From positions 48,245 through 112,244 of the forward strand of contig JAEWWT010000023.1 in NCBI GenBank assembly GCA_023396225.1: DNA of 64,000 nt, written 5' to 3'. Of the stretch, positions 52,091 to 61,898 are shown in pieces; position 1 is the first letter of the stretch, and the number at the start of each line of letters is the position of its first letter. A program made the position numbers and the translations under genes. The notes beneath the pieces were generated by a model, which was not told the origin of the DNA, did not search any database, and saw only the letters and a list, made by a program, of their open reading frames with translations. Source of the DNA: Bacillota bacterium (GTDB lineage Bacteria; Bacillota; Clostridia; Oscillospirales; Ruminococcaceae).

Positions 52091-52140
52091 ATAACGCTAA
52101 GTGTTGTTTTTGATTAGTATAAAACAACACTTAGCGTTAT
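52091..52140 (+). terminator. Terminator of the C5 methyltransferase gene
   Basis: ATAACGCTAAGTGTTGTTTT (52091-52110) pairs with AAAACAACACTTAGCGTTAT (52121-52140), 20 bp perfect. Confidence 0.92.
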
Positions 52141-52177
52141 ATCTTTTGATAAAGTATAATTAAAATGTAATATTTTA

Positions 52178-52206
52178 TTGAAAAAATAGGAATTGTGTGA
52201 TAAAAT
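52178..52206 (+). promoter_or_regulatory. Promoter of the type I restriction-modification operon
   Basis: TTGAAA (52178-52183), 17-bp spacer, TAAAAT (52201-52206), followed by an untranslated leader of about 190 nt with no recognised motif. Confidence 0.7.
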
Positions 52207-52402
52207 GAATTAATTGAATACGTATATACAACCTGTTTATTGTTAGTAGTATACATAAAGTGTATAAATACAGTGCCAATAAGAAATGGAAGAAAAAGCA
52301 AGGCTTTTGATTTTATTAACCTTGCAAGTAACATAGACTACAACTTCACATTATGATGGATTATTTATAATAACAAGCTAAATAGGTAAGGAGTTTATCA
52401 CT

Positions 52403-54946
52403 ATGAACAAACAGCAACTTGCAAATAAAATATGGGAATCTGCAAACAAAATGCGTTCCAAAATTGAAGCCAATGAATACAAAGACTATATTCTTGGCTT
52501 TATCTTCTATAAGTTTCTGTCTGATAAGGAAGAAGAATACCTTAAAAAAAATGACTGGAAAGATTCAGATATGCATGAACTTACAGAGGATGATACTGAT
52601 ACGGTAAACCAGTGTAGTAAGAACCTTGGTTACTTTATTTCATACAACAACCTCTTCTCTACATGGCTCAAAATGGGTAAAAGCTTTGATGTATCAAATG
52701 TAACAGATGCGCTTTCAGCTTTTGAAAGAATGATAAATGATACCCACAAGAAAGTATTTGACAAGATTTTTGACACTTTACAGACAGGTCTTTCAAAGCT
52801 TGGTGACACAAGTGCATCAAGAACAAAGGCTATTTCAGACTTGATTCAGCTTATTAAGGATATTCCTATGGATGAAAAGCAGGGTTATGACGTTCTCGGT
52901 TTTATCTATGAATATCTGATTTCAAACTTCGCTGCAAATGCAGGTAAAAAAGCTGGCGAATTCTATACTCCTCATGAAGTATCTCTGTTAATGTCTGAGA
53001 TTGTAGCAAACCACCTTAAGGATAAAGCAAAAATCGCAATTTATGACTCGACAAGTGGTTCAGGTTCTTTGCTTATCAATATTGGTAACAGCGTAGCAAA
53101 GTACATGGATAAGGGTGGCATACAATATTACGCACAGGAATTAAAAGAAAATACATATAACCTTACAAGAATGAATCTTGTTATGCGTGGTATCAACCCA
53201 TCCAATCTTTTTACAAGAAATGCTGACACACTGGAAGAAGACTGGCCGATTGATCTTGATCAGTATCCGCCTGTACTTCGTGTAGATGCAGTTGTTAGTA
53301 ATCCGCCTTATTCACAACAGTGGAACCCAGATGGAAAAGAATCCGATCCGAGATACTGCGATTATGGGTTAGCACCTAAGGGAAAAGCTGACTATGCTTT
53401 TCTGCTCCACGACCTCTATCATATCAATAGTGATGGTATTATGACAATTGTTCTCCCTCATGGGGTACTGTTCAGAGGAGGAGAAGAAGAGAAAATCCGT
53501 AAGAACCTGATTGAAAAGAATCATATTGATGCTATTATAGGACTTCCTGCAAACATATTCTTTGGTACAGGTATACCTACTATTATTATGGTTCTCAAAC
53601 AGAAACGAGAAAATAGTGATGTTCTTATTATAGACGCATCAAAGGGATTTGTTAAGGTGGGTAAAAACAATAAGCTACAGGCAAGTGATATTAAGAAGAT
53701 AGCTGATGTAGTTCGTGAAAGAAAGAGTGTAGACAAATTTTCAAAGGTTGTTACCCGTGATGAAATCCGTGCAAATGATTATAACTTGAATATTCCTCGT
53801 TATGTAGATAGTTCCGAAGAATCAGAAACGTGGGACATTTACTCAAGCATGAACGGCGGTATTCCAAACGCTGAAATAGACAGGCTTTCAGGCTACTGGG
53901 GTGCTTTCCCGAATCTCCGAAAAGCACTTTTCACAGACAACGGCACACCTTATTCAAGCCTTGCTGTATCAGATGTAAAGGGTACAATAGAAAACAACAG
54001 TGATGTTACTGCGTTCAGAGCACACTTTAGCAAAGCTTTTGCAGGTTTTGAAAGCTATCTTACTACACAGCTTATTGATAATATTAATACCGTCGATGTA
54101 GCAAAGGAAGAAACGATTATCGGTGATGATATATTTAACCGTTTGAAAGATATTCCACTTATTAATAAGTATAATGCTTATCAGATACTTGATGACTGCT
54201 GGACAGGTATAGCAGTTGACTTTGATATTATTACAACTGAAGGCTATAAAGCTGTAAAAGTCGTAGATCCTAATATGGTTTTAAAAAAAGATAAAGAGGT
54301 TCAGGATGGATGGAAGGGTAGAATTCTGCCGTTTGAACTGGTACAGAGTGCACTCCTCTCCTCAAGTCTTAATGCTATCAAGGCAAAGGAAAACAGAATA
54401 AGCGAAATTGCCAGCGAATATGAAACACTTATTGAATCTCTCACAGAGGAAGATAAAGAAAGTGATATTCTAAATGAGTCACAGGATGCATTCAATGCAA
54501 AGGGTGTAACTGCAAAGATTAAAGAACTGAATAAACCTGCTTCAGATGAAGAAAAGCAGTTAAAGGGTATTCTTGCAAGTTTTGAACTTCTTTCGAAGGA
54601 AGAAAAGGAAATCAAGAAAGATGTCAAGGATATGAGTGCGGAGCTGCACATTAAGACAAAGGAAATAATTGAGGCTCTTACAGATGATGAGGCAAACAAG
54701 CTTCTGAAATTAAAGTGGGTTATGCCGCTTGTAAAGAGTATAAACGAGCTTCCTGGAATGGTTATTTCTGAACTTGTTAAGGGTGTTAAAGCATTAAGTG
54801 AAAAGTACAGCACCACACTTATTGAACTTGAAGACGAGATTGAGGATGCCGAAAAGTCACTTTGCAGCATGATTGGTGACCTTATAGGCGGCGAATTTGA
54901 TTTAAAGGGGCTTGCACAGTTAAAGGCTCTTTTAGGTGGTGAATAA
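52403..54946 (+). CDS. hsdM: Type I restriction-modification methyltransferase subunit HsdM, long form
   Basis: N6-adenine methylase of a type I system. The 847 residues have an N-terminal HsdM_N helical domain (about 5-150, KIWESANKMRSKIEANEYKD), motif I YDSTSGSGSLL (214-224), and motif IV NPPY (300-303). Beyond about residue 520 is an extra region of more than 300 residues that is helical and coiled-coil rich, longer than the classic HsdM of about 500. ATG follows AAGGAG. Its stop lies 1 bp before the hsdS start. Confidence 0.95.
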   Translation: MNKQQLANKIWESANKMRSKIEANEYKDYILGFIFYKFLSDKEEEYLKKNDWKDSDMHELTEDDTDTVNQCSKNLGYFISYNNLFSTWLKMGKSFDVSNVTDALSAFERMINDTHKKVFDKIFDTLQTGLSKLGDTSASRTKAISDLIQLIKDIPMDEKQGYDVLGFIYEYLISNFAANAGKKAGEFYTPHEVSLLMSEIVANHLKDKAKIAIYDSTSGSGSLLINIGNSVAKYMDKGGIQYYAQELKENTYNLTRMNLVMRGINPSNLFTRNADTLEEDWPIDLDQYPPVLRVDAVVSNPPYSQQWNPDGKESDPRYCDYGLAPKGKADYAFLLHDLYHINSDGIMTIVLPHGVLFRGGEEEKIRKNLIEKNHIDAIIGLPANIFFGTGIPTIIMVLKQKRENSDVLIIDASKGFVKVGKNNKLQASDIKKIADVVRERKSVDKFSKVVTRDEIRANDYNLNIPRYVDSSEESETWDIYSSMNGGIPNAEIDRLSGYWGAFPNLRKALFTDNGTPYSSLAVSDVKGTIENNSDVTAFRAHFSKAFAGFESYLTTQLIDNINTVDVAKEETIIGDDIFNRLKDIPLINKYNAYQILDDCWTGIAVDFDIITTEGYKAVKVVDPNMVLKKDKEVQDGWKGRILPFELVQSALLSSSLNAIKAKENRISEIASEYETLIESLTEEDKESDILNESQDAFNAKGVTAKIKELNKPASDEEKQLKGILASFELLSKEEKEIKKDVKDMSAELHIKTKEIIEALTDDEANKLLKLKWVMPLVKSINELPGMVISELVKGVKALSEKYSTTLIELEDEIEDAEKSLCSMIGDLIGGEFDLKGLAQLKALLGGE

Positions 54947-54947
54947 T

Positions 54948-56228
54948 ATGGCTGATAAATTATATAAGCCGCAAATACGGTTCAAGGGGTATAGTGACAC
55001 TTGGGAACAGCGTGAGTTCAAAAATGTATTTGATTTTCTTCAAAACAATGCCCTTTCAAGAGCTGATTTGTCCAATGAAGAAGGTACTGTATTAAACGTT
55101 CACTATGGCGATATTCTTGTTAAGTTTGGCGAAGTAATTGACATTGAAAAAGATAAACTTCCATCTATCATTGATGAAAGCATTGTAAAAAAATACACAT
55201 CATCACTTTTGCAGAATGGTGATGTAATTATAGCAGATGCAGCAGAAGATGAAACAGTCGGGAAATGCAGTGAAATCAACGGTTTAAGTGATAAAATGGT
55301 TCTTGCTGGACTTCATACAATACCTGTCAGACCAAGAGAAAAATATGCTTGTTGTTATTTAGGATATTATATGAATTCAGGTTCATATCATAATCAGTTA
55401 CTACCATTGATGCAGGGTACAAAAGTATCTTCCATTTCAAAATCAGCAATACAAGATACAGATATTTTATACCCAAAATCAGAGGCAGAACAACAAAAAA
55501 TCGGCTCATATTTTCACAACCTCGACACCCTTATCACCCTTCATCAGAGTAAGTACGAAAAGCTATTGCAAGTAAAAAAATCCATGCTTGAAAAAATGTT
55601 TCCTAAAAACGGTGAAGCAGTTCCGGAAATTCGTTTCAAAGGGTATACTGACGCTTGGGAACAGCGGAAGTTATCAGATATATATGCAACAATAGGAAAT
55701 GCATTTGTTGGAACAGCTACTCCATATTATGTTGACAGTGGACATTTCTATCTTGAATCAAACAATGTCAAAGACGGACAGATAAATAGAAATTCAGAAA
55801 TTTTTATTAATGAGGAATTTTATCAAAAGCAAAAAGAAAAGTGGTTACATGCTGGTGATATGGTTATGGTTCAGTCTGGTCATGTGGGTCATTCAGCTGT
55901 AATCCCCGAAGAATTGGACAATTCAGCAGCTCATGCACTTATTATGTTTAAAAATCCAAAGATGAGTACTGAACCTTATTTTTTAAATTATCAATATCAG
56001 ACAGTAAAGTCCAAAAAGAAAATTGAAAACATAACAACAGGTAATACAATTAAGCATATCCTTGCATCTGATATGCAAGAGTTTTTCGTTGATATTACTT
56101 GTTATGAGGAACAAGTTCAAATTGCAAAATTTTTCATAAACCTCGACACCCTTATAACCCTTCATCAGCGTAAGTTAGAAAAACTCCGAAACATCAAAAA
56201 AGCTATGCTTGAAAAGATGTTTTTATGA
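54948..56228 (+). CDS. hsdS: Type I restriction-modification specificity subunit HsdS
   Basis: Recognises a bipartite DNA target for the HsdMS and HsdRMS complexes. The 426 residues show two target-recognition domains, each introduced by a similar block (IRFKGYSDTWEQREFKN and IRFKGYTDAWEQRKLSD) and closed by the conserved coiled-coil spacer LDTLITLHQxKxEKLxxxKKxMLEKMF. Both domains look complete. ATG 54948 follows AGGTGGT by 7 nt. No inverted second hsdS or invertase gene is near it in the window, so phase variation is not evident. Confidence 0.95.
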   Translation: MADKLYKPQIRFKGYSDTWEQREFKNVFDFLQNNALSRADLSNEEGTVLNVHYGDILVKFGEVIDIEKDKLPSIIDESIVKKYTSSLLQNGDVIIADAAEDETVGKCSEINGLSDKMVLAGLHTIPVRPREKYACCYLGYYMNSGSYHNQLLPLMQGTKVSSISKSAIQDTDILYPKSEAEQQKIGSYFHNLDTLITLHQSKYEKLLQVKKSMLEKMFPKNGEAVPEIRFKGYTDAWEQRKLSDIYATIGNAFVGTATPYYVDSGHFYLESNNVKDGQINRNSEIFINEEFYQKQKEKWLHAGDMVMVQSGHVGHSAVIPEELDNSAAHALIMFKNPKMSTEPYFLNYQYQTVKSKKKIENITTGNTIKHILASDMQEFFVDITCYEEQVQIAKFFINLDTLITLHQRKLEKLRNIKKAMLEKMFL

Positions 56229-56249
56229 CGAAAGGACGTGACAATACAA

Positions 56250-59200
56250 ATGGGATTTAATAGTGAGGGTGAATTTGAAGAAGCAATAATAAAGTGTCTT
56301 ACGGAAGAAAAGGGTTGGAAAGACGGTATTATCAAGTATCCAACTGAAAAAGACCTGATACAGAACTGGGCAAACATAATCTATAAAAACAACAGAGATA
56401 TCGACCGACTAGGTGACTGCCCTGTTACTACTGGCGAAATGCAGCAAATCATAGAGCAAGTCAATAAGCTGCGTACACCACTTGCACTGAATGGCTTTAT
56501 TAATGGCAGCTATGTTCAGATCACCCGTGATAATGAAGATGATAAACACAATTTCGGTAAAATGGTAAGCCTTAAAATATTCGACCGTAATGAAATTGCA
56601 GCAGGCAGAACTATTTATCAGATTGCACAGCAGCCAAAGTATAATGCTAAAAATAATATTCTGCCGAACAGACGTGGTGACTTTTGTCTGCTGATTAATG
56701 GTATGCCTGTTATTCATGTAGAGTTAAAGAAAAGTGGTGTTGCTGTGAGTGAAGCACAGTATCAGATACAGAAATACTTGCATGAGGGTGTATTCACAGG
56801 TATTTTTTCACTTGTACAGATATTTGTCGCAATGAATCCTGAAGAGTGTACATACTTCGCAAATCCAGGCAGTGATGACAAATTCAAAAAGAACTTCTGC
56901 TTTCACTGGGCAGATAAGTATAATAATCCGATAAATGACTGGGACAAGATTGCCGATAAACTTCTTTCTATACCAATGGCACACGAAATGATAGGGTTCT
57001 ACACCGTAGCAGACCAGTCAGACGGTAATCTGAAGGTTATGCGCAGTTATCAATATTACGCAGCAAGCAAGATTTCTGACCGTGTTACTAAAATGAAATG
57101 GGACGATAAAAGTATTTATGGTGGGTACATATGGCATACAACAGGTTCGGGCAAAACAATGACTTCCTTTAAGTCTGCGCAGCTTATTGCAAACAGCGGT
57201 GATGCGGATAAGGTTGTCTTCTTGATGGACAGAATTGAACTTGGTATGCAGTCTTTACGTGAATACAAGGGATTTGCAGAAGAAACTGACGATGTTCAGG
57301 CAACTGAAAACACGCAGGTGTTGATTGCAAAGCTTAAAAGTGATAATTCAGCCGAAACACTGATAGTTACCTCTATTCAGAAAATGAGCCGTATCAAAGC
57401 AGATGAAAGCACAAATATGCACGATATTGAGCTTATCAATAAGAAGCGTATTGTTTTTATAGTAGATGAGTGTCATAGAAGTGTATTCGGTGAAATGCTT
57501 TCCAATATTAAATATACATTCCCAAGAGCTATATTTATCGGTTTTTCAGGAACCCCGATTCTTGATATCAACAAGAAAAAGAATACCACAACGGCAGATG
57601 TTTTCGGTGATGAACTTGAGGGTACACGTTATACAGTTGCTGATGGTATGCGTGATCATAACGTCTTAGGCTTTGATAGTGTTCCTCAGCCAACTTACAA
57701 AGATAAAGACCTCAGAAAAGCTGTTGCATTGGATAAAGCAAACGCTCAAGATGAAGTAGAAGTATTCGCAGATGAAAAGAAAACGAAAATCTATCAGTAT
57801 TGGATGGATGAAGTACCAATGGGTGAAGAACTAGATGACAGTGGTGACAGGCTTGAAAGCATAGAGGGTGAACTTAAAGAAGCGCAATATGACAACGACA
57901 AACACAGAAGTGCAGTTGTTCAGGATATTATTGAAAACTGGGTAAGCCAGAGTCATAATGGAAAATTTCATGCTATACTTGCAACAAGTAGTATTCCTGA
58001 AGCTATCAAGTATTATAAAGTCTTCAAAGAGCAAGGTAGTACGCTAAAAATTACAGCAGTATTTGACCCACATGACGGAAATAATGAAGGTGCTATTGAA
58101 AAAATTGACGGTATAGCAGAAATACTGGCAGACTACAATAAAGCTTTCAGTACAGGCTTTAATATCTCGGGTTACGCAGGATTTAAGCGAGATGTGTGTG
58201 CACGACTTGCTCATAAGGACACATATAAAGGGATTGAAAATGAGCCTTCCAAGTGTCTTGACATTCTGATTGTAGTAGATCAGATGCTGACCGGTTTCGA
58301 TTCTAAGTGGCTGAATACACTCTATATGGATAAATACTATAAGTGGTCGAATATTGAAATGATTATTCAGGCATTTTCAAGAACAAACAGAGTATTTACA
58401 GAAGATAAGCCACATGGAATTATTCGCTACTACCGCAGACCTTATTCAATGAAGAATATCATTGAGTATGCTTTTGAGCAGTATTCAGGCAATAAAACTT
58501 ATGGTGTATTTGTTTTAAAGTTACAAGCAAACCTTGAGTCAATTAATAACATTTTCCGTGAAATTAAAGGTTTATTCAGCCTTGCTGGAATAAAAGATTT
58601 CTTGAAGTTACCTGATGATGTAACTGAACGACGTAAATTCTCAAAATTGTTTGGTCAACTGAATAAATTTCTTGAACCTGCAAAGGTACAGGGGTTTGTA
58701 TGGGAACAGCTAACTTACGAATTTGAGGGTAACAATGGTAATAAAAATGTTGTTACACTAGATTTTGATGAAAATATTTATAATATTCTGTTGCAGCGTT
58801 ACAAGGAACTTCGCAGATGTAGTACAGTGGGTACAGAGGAAGAAGCTTATGACATAGATCCGTATCTCATGGCTCTTTCTTCAGAAAAGATAGATTCCGA
58901 CTATATGGATTCCCGCTTTAAGAAGTATGTAAAAATGCTTCGTGATAGCTTGGACGAAGAACAACGTACAGCAATGCTTAACGAACTACATAGGTCTTTT
59001 GCTAGTCTTAATCAGGATGAACAGAAGTATGCAAACATACTTCTCAGAGATATTCAGAATACAGAGCTAGTTTTAGATGAAAACAAAAGCATTCGTGATT
59101 ACATCGTCGAATATCAGACAAGAGCAAAATTAGATATGATTCGCATTTTTTCTATAAGATTGGGTATAAATGAATTTTCACTTCGTGAATTCATGTCATT

Positions 59201-59387
59201 GCACGTTACAGAAAGTAATATTAATGCTTTTGGACGATATGATGAACTTATATCTCAGGTGGATATTGATGTTGCTAAAGCATATTTTGAATTAAAAGAA
59301 GGGGTAGAGATTCCAAAAAGAAAGGTACGTTCAAAGCTCGATGCATTACTCAGGCAATTCATACTTGAGGACGGATTCGAACTATAA
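56250..59387 (+). CDS. hsdR: Type I restriction endonuclease subunit HsdR
   Basis: Translocating nuclease of the type I system. The 1045 residues show the N-terminal PD-(D/E)xK nuclease with PVIHVELKKSG, a helicase motor with Walker A TTGSGKT (Lys at about 302), Walker B-type VDECHRS, GFSGTPI, and QAFSRTNR (motif VI), then a helical C-terminus. GTG 56238 touches the ribosome site AAAGGA; ATG 56250 (13 nt away) is used, with some doubt. It starts 21 bp after hsdS. All three subunits look intact. Confidence 0.95.
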   Translation: MGFNSEGEFEEAIIKCLTEEKGWKDGIIKYPTEKDLIQNWANIIYKNNRDIDRLGDCPVTTGEMQQIIEQVNKLRTPLALNGFINGSYVQITRDNEDDKHNFGKMVSLKIFDRNEIAAGRTIYQIAQQPKYNAKNNILPNRRGDFCLLINGMPVIHVELKKSGVAVSEAQYQIQKYLHEGVFTGIFSLVQIFVAMNPEECTYFANPGSDDKFKKNFCFHWADKYNNPINDWDKIADKLLSIPMAHEMIGFYTVADQSDGNLKVMRSYQYYAASKISDRVTKMKWDDKSIYGGYIWHTTGSGKTMTSFKSAQLIANSGDADKVVFLMDRIELGMQSLREYKGFAEETDDVQATENTQVLIAKLKSDNSAETLIVTSIQKMSRIKADESTNMHDIELINKKRIVFIVDECHRSVFGEMLSNIKYTFPRAIFIGFSGTPILDINKKKNTTTADVFGDELEGTRYTVADGMRDHNVLGFDSVPQPTYKDKDLRKAVALDKANAQDEVEVFADEKKTKIYQYWMDEVPMGEELDDSGDRLESIEGELKEAQYDNDKHRSAVVQDIIENWVSQSHNGKFHAILATSSIPEAIKYYKVFKEQGSTLKITAVFDPHDGNNEGAIEKIDGIAEILADYNKAFSTGFNISGYAGFKRDVCARLAHKDTYKGIENEPSKCLDILIVVDQMLTGFDSKWLNTLYMDKYYKWSNIEMIIQAFSRTNRVFTEDKPHGIIRYYRRPYSMKNIIEYAFEQYSGNKTYGVFVLKLQANLESINNIFREIKGLFSLAGIKDFLKLPDDVTERRKFSKLFGQLNKFLEPAKVQGFVWEQLTYEFEGNNGNKNVVTLDFDENIYNILLQRYKELRRCSTVGTEEEAYDIDPYLMALSSEKIDSDYMDSRFKKYVKMLRDSLDEEQRTAMLNELHRSFASLNQDEQKYANILLRDIQNTELVLDENKSIRDYIVEYQTRAKLDMIRIFSIRLGINEFSLREFMSLHVTESNINAFGRYDELISQVDIDVAKAYFELKEGVEIPKRKVRSKLDALLRQFILEDGFEL

Positions 59388-59436
59388 AATTATGACCACT
59401 ATCATAAGAAAAATGGTCATTTATTGTACTGAAAAA

Positions 59437-59466
59437 ACCTCCGCCACAACGAGCTGTAGCGGAGGT
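59437..59466 (+). terminator. Terminator of the hsdMSR operon
   Basis: ACCTCCGC (59437-59444) / GCGGAGGT (59459-59466), followed by ATATTATTTTTTATG. Confidence 0.85.
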
Positions 59467-59839
59467 ATATTATTTTTTATGTTTTGACTTCATGGTATAT
59501 GGTAATTATAATAAGTGTCGTGATATTCCCGCATGATTTTTATAAACGCGAGTAATGTTTTTATAAAATACGGATGTTTGATAAAGCTTACTCAAGATCT
59601 AAATGAATGTGCGGATGTTTTAACGGATATCTGTTATATAAAATATAGCAGATAATATAAACTATGAATTTTAAAGACTTTATAAAATTTAAGAGAATAG
59701 TTGATTGCTGGGACCTTGAGAGGAATGCTGCTAATATATAATGTATAACAGGTAAATATAACAGGTAAATCTGAAGAGAAAACAATATAAATTGTTAATA
59801 TAGTGGACCTTATGATAATAAAGAGGTTGTTGTGCAGCA
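59467..59839. other. AT-rich gap holding the first copy of a diverged repeat
   Basis: A segment at about 59735-59790 (TATAACAGGTAAATATAAC) resembles 60335-60385 (TGTAACAGGTAAACATAAC). Minus-strand frames across both code short hydrophobic peptides sharing FTCYT-YI. The frame 59634-59840 starts with an ATG overlapping the stop of the next gene upstream on the minus strand. I do not consider any of these a supported gene. Confidence 0.35.
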
Positions 59840-60025
59840 TTAATGTTTATGATTAAAGGGATTGCCATTTGTTTTAGCTAATATTCTTCGTATATTCTCC
59901 ATAACAACAGGATCGGTCTTTTGATTAAGTAACCGTTTCGCATTTTTCTTAGAAACTATAAAGGCAAGATTATTTGGCTTAACGGTGCTATGTTCAACCT
60001 TGTTGGTCTTTACCTTAACCTTCAT
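59840..60025 (-). CDS. Small basic protein, unknown function
   Basis: Lys/Asn-rich protein of 61 residues from ATG 60025 (MKVKVKTNKVEHSTVKPNN...RRILAKTNGNPFNHKH). A longer start at 60046 is possible; AGAGGG precedes the inner ATG by about 12 nt. The segment PNNLAFIVSKKNAKRLLNQKTDPVVMENIRR is helical and charged and looks like real coding sequence. It is followed by a hydrophobic frame overlapping by one base. Confidence 0.5.
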   Translation of the reverse strand: MKVKVKTNKVEHSTVKPNNLAFIVSKKNAKRLLNQKTDPVVMENIRRILAKTNGNPFNHKH

Positions 60026-60055
60026 GATAATATGTACCCTCTTCATCAGTAAATG

Positions 60056-60190
60056 TTATCCGTTTTTTATATCATAATCATCATAAATAGGGTCGTTCCA
60101 TTCGTCATCTTTAGGAATAGTAGGATTGAGTGGAGTTATAGAATTAATTAACTCTTTGTTATCTTTAATAAACTTATCGAAAGCTTTCAT
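60056..60190 (-). CDS. Small acidic protein, unknown function
   Basis: A 44-codon frame reading MKAFDKFIKDNKELINSI... then an acidic tail DDEWNDPIYDDYDIKNG. The composition (lysine-rich helix then D/E/Y/W-rich tail) is unlike random AT-rich DNA. No strong ribosome site is visible upstream. It lies 10 bp before the longest form of the next small gene, suggesting one transcript. Confidence 0.4.
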   Translation of the reverse strand: MKAFDKFIKDNKELINSITPLNPTIPKDDEWNDPIYDDYDIKNG

Positions 60191-60426
60191 TTTTGCTTGA
60201 CAACAGGCACTGTTTTCTGACTTTGTATTTAAAACATAAATACACCCTTTCTGGAGTACACTTCATTAATTAAATATTTTTAAAAAATAATTCTTAAAAA
60301 ATTATTTTAGGGACATTTTTAAGGAGATGGTATATATAGAAGGTGTAACAGGTAAACATAACAGATAATCTTAAGAAAAATAAACACTGCAGACCTAAAA
60401 TAATCTTAAAAATATATAATAGGTAT
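60191..60426. other. Gap with the second copy of the diverged repeat
   Basis: AT-rich; contains TGTAACAGGTAAACATAAC at about 60335-60353, similar to the copy near 59740. No gene is supported. Confidence 0.35.
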
Positions 60427-61737
60427 TTACTTATGATACTCCTTAATAATATCAAGAAGTTTGGATTTATGATTAGAGGTACAATACTTAACGAGGTACT
60501 TAATATCATCTTGATTAAAGGTATTACTCTTTAATAACAGGTTAATGACAGGTAAATCGTTACGACTAATTAATTCCTTTATAGCTTGGTTATCCTTAAC
60601 AGGACCTACAATACGAAGTGTAGCTATTTTAGATAGCTTTTTTAAATTATTAAGCTTAAGGTGAGTACATGGATTCAGATCGTTTATATCTACATACAGC
60701 CTTATGTTATATTGTTTAGCCAGTAAAGCTAAGGATTTATAGAAATCATCAAATAAACAATTAAAATGTGTTGAAGCTTCTAAATCCATAACACAGGTAT
60801 CAGGTACAATCAGGCTTAAAAGCTCTGATATGTATTCTGAACTACACGAATCCCCAAGAACATTATAAATCCAGTAGAATGCAGACATAATGTTTCCGCT
60901 AGATATCTTTGTTCCAAGTCGTTTTAAAAATGACAGGTAATTACTAAGCTGTTCAGAAGCATTATCTTCTAAAACTATAAATGGAGACATAGCCATATTT
61001 TCAGTTATAGAGTCAGCAAGTTTGTCAATTTCTAAATTGGATTTAATAAAATCTGTTATGGCTTGATCTTTATCTGAATAATCAATATATGTTGGCATAT
61101 ACCGGCTGCACAGGATAGTAAGTCGTTTGCAGATAACATCGGCAGTTTTGTCTTTAATTATAATATCTGTTATTACATCTGAAAGAAAGGTTTCACAGTT
61201 TTCTACAAGTAAGTCAAGCCATTCGTACCTTGCAGGGTCAATTAATTCTTTAATAATTCGACTGTAACATAATTCAAAATATGGAGCATATGAAATAATG
61301 GCTGTAAATACAGGTATGTTATTAGCTTCAACAGCTGCAAACAGGTATCTGGAAGAAATAACATTAATGCAGGATAATTTTTTTATAAGAATACATACAA
61401 TATCTGTTTTTGTATTATTAAATATACAATTTAATATATATTCACTTATCCTGTTTCCGTGGCATATCAGTAGTTTATCAGTGTTTTCATGCTCCAATAT
61501 TTTGCCTAAAAGCTCAATATTAACATTCTCAAAAATCTGCAGAAACATCTGCGTAAATGGATTATCAACCATAAATTGGTTTTCGAATGTAAAACCTGAA
61601 TACATACACCAGTCCTTTTTTTCTATGTATTTATCAATACATGAGATAATACCTTTGAAGTCATTGTTATTGGCAAATTCGATCAATTGGTATGCTTGTG
61701 ACTCATAACTTTTTTCTTCATGTTCAACATTATTCAT
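60427..61737 (-). CDS. Ankyrin-like helical repeat protein, unknown function
   Basis: The 436 residues are almost all helical. Repeated helix-turn-helix pairs resemble degenerate ankyrin repeats, clearest at the C-terminus (AIKELISRNDLPVINLLLKS, then DDIKYLVKYCTSNHKSKLLDIIKE) and near residues 95-135 (ANNIPVFTAIISYAP). No catalytic motif, signal peptide or membrane helix is seen. ATG 61737 follows TGGAGGT by 8 nt. It is divergent from the WYL regulator gene across a promoter region, inside the defence-type cargo. A sensor or scaffold role is possible, but nothing in the sequence proves it. Confidence 0.75.
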   Translation of the reverse strand: MNNVEHEEKSYESQAYQLIEFANNNDFKGIISCIDKYIEKKDWCMYSGFTFENQFMVDNPFTQMFLQIFENVNIELLGKILEHENTDKLLICHGNRISEYILNCIFNNTKTDIVCILIKKLSCINVISSRYLFAAVEANNIPVFTAIISYAPYFELCYSRIIKELIDPARYEWLDLLVENCETFLSDVITDIIIKDKTADVICKRLTILCSRYMPTYIDYSDKDQAITDFIKSNLEIDKLADSITENMAMSPFIVLEDNASEQLSNYLSFLKRLGTKISSGNIMSAFYWIYNVLGDSCSSEYISELLSLIVPDTCVMDLEASTHFNCLFDDFYKSLALLAKQYNIRLYVDINDLNPCTHLKLNNLKKLSKIATLRIVGPVKDNQAIKELISRNDLPVINLLLKSNTFNQDDIKYLVKYCTSNHKSKLLDIIKEYHK

Positions 61738-61785
61738 TTTTTTACCTCCAGTGTAAGACACACAAAATTTTAAATATTATTTTAA

Positions 61786-61814
61786 TGATTTCCGGGACAT
61801 CCCCTGAAATCATT
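61786..61814. promoter_or_regulatory. Imperfect palindrome between divergent genes
   Basis: ATGATTTC-c-GGG and CCC-t-GAAATCAT form an inverted repeat around ACATC, followed by TTTTTATTT on the plus strand. It may be a terminator or a regulator binding site for the two divergent genes. Confidence 0.55.
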
Positions 61815-61823
61815 TTTATTTCA

Positions 61824-61852
61824 TTGACTTGGGTACAATAGCCTGTTATTAT
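61824..61852 (+). promoter_or_regulatory. Promoter of the WYL regulator gene
   Basis: TTGACT (61824-61829), 17-bp spacer, TATTAT (61847-61852). Confidence 0.75.
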
Positions 61853-61898
61853 TGACTCTGCTAGAGTATTAACAAAATACAATCAAGGAGTGATTAAC

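Noticed and set aside
54301..54870. 189-codon minus-strand frame, Ser-rich, inside hsdM
   Set aside because: Antisense shadow of the Glu/Lys-rich coiled-coil part of hsdM; no ribosome site.
54948..56228. Phase-variable hsdS shufflon
   Set aside because: Only one hsdS is present, without inverted repeat copies or an invertase next to it; the recombinase at 48208 is 5 kb away and of the integrase type.
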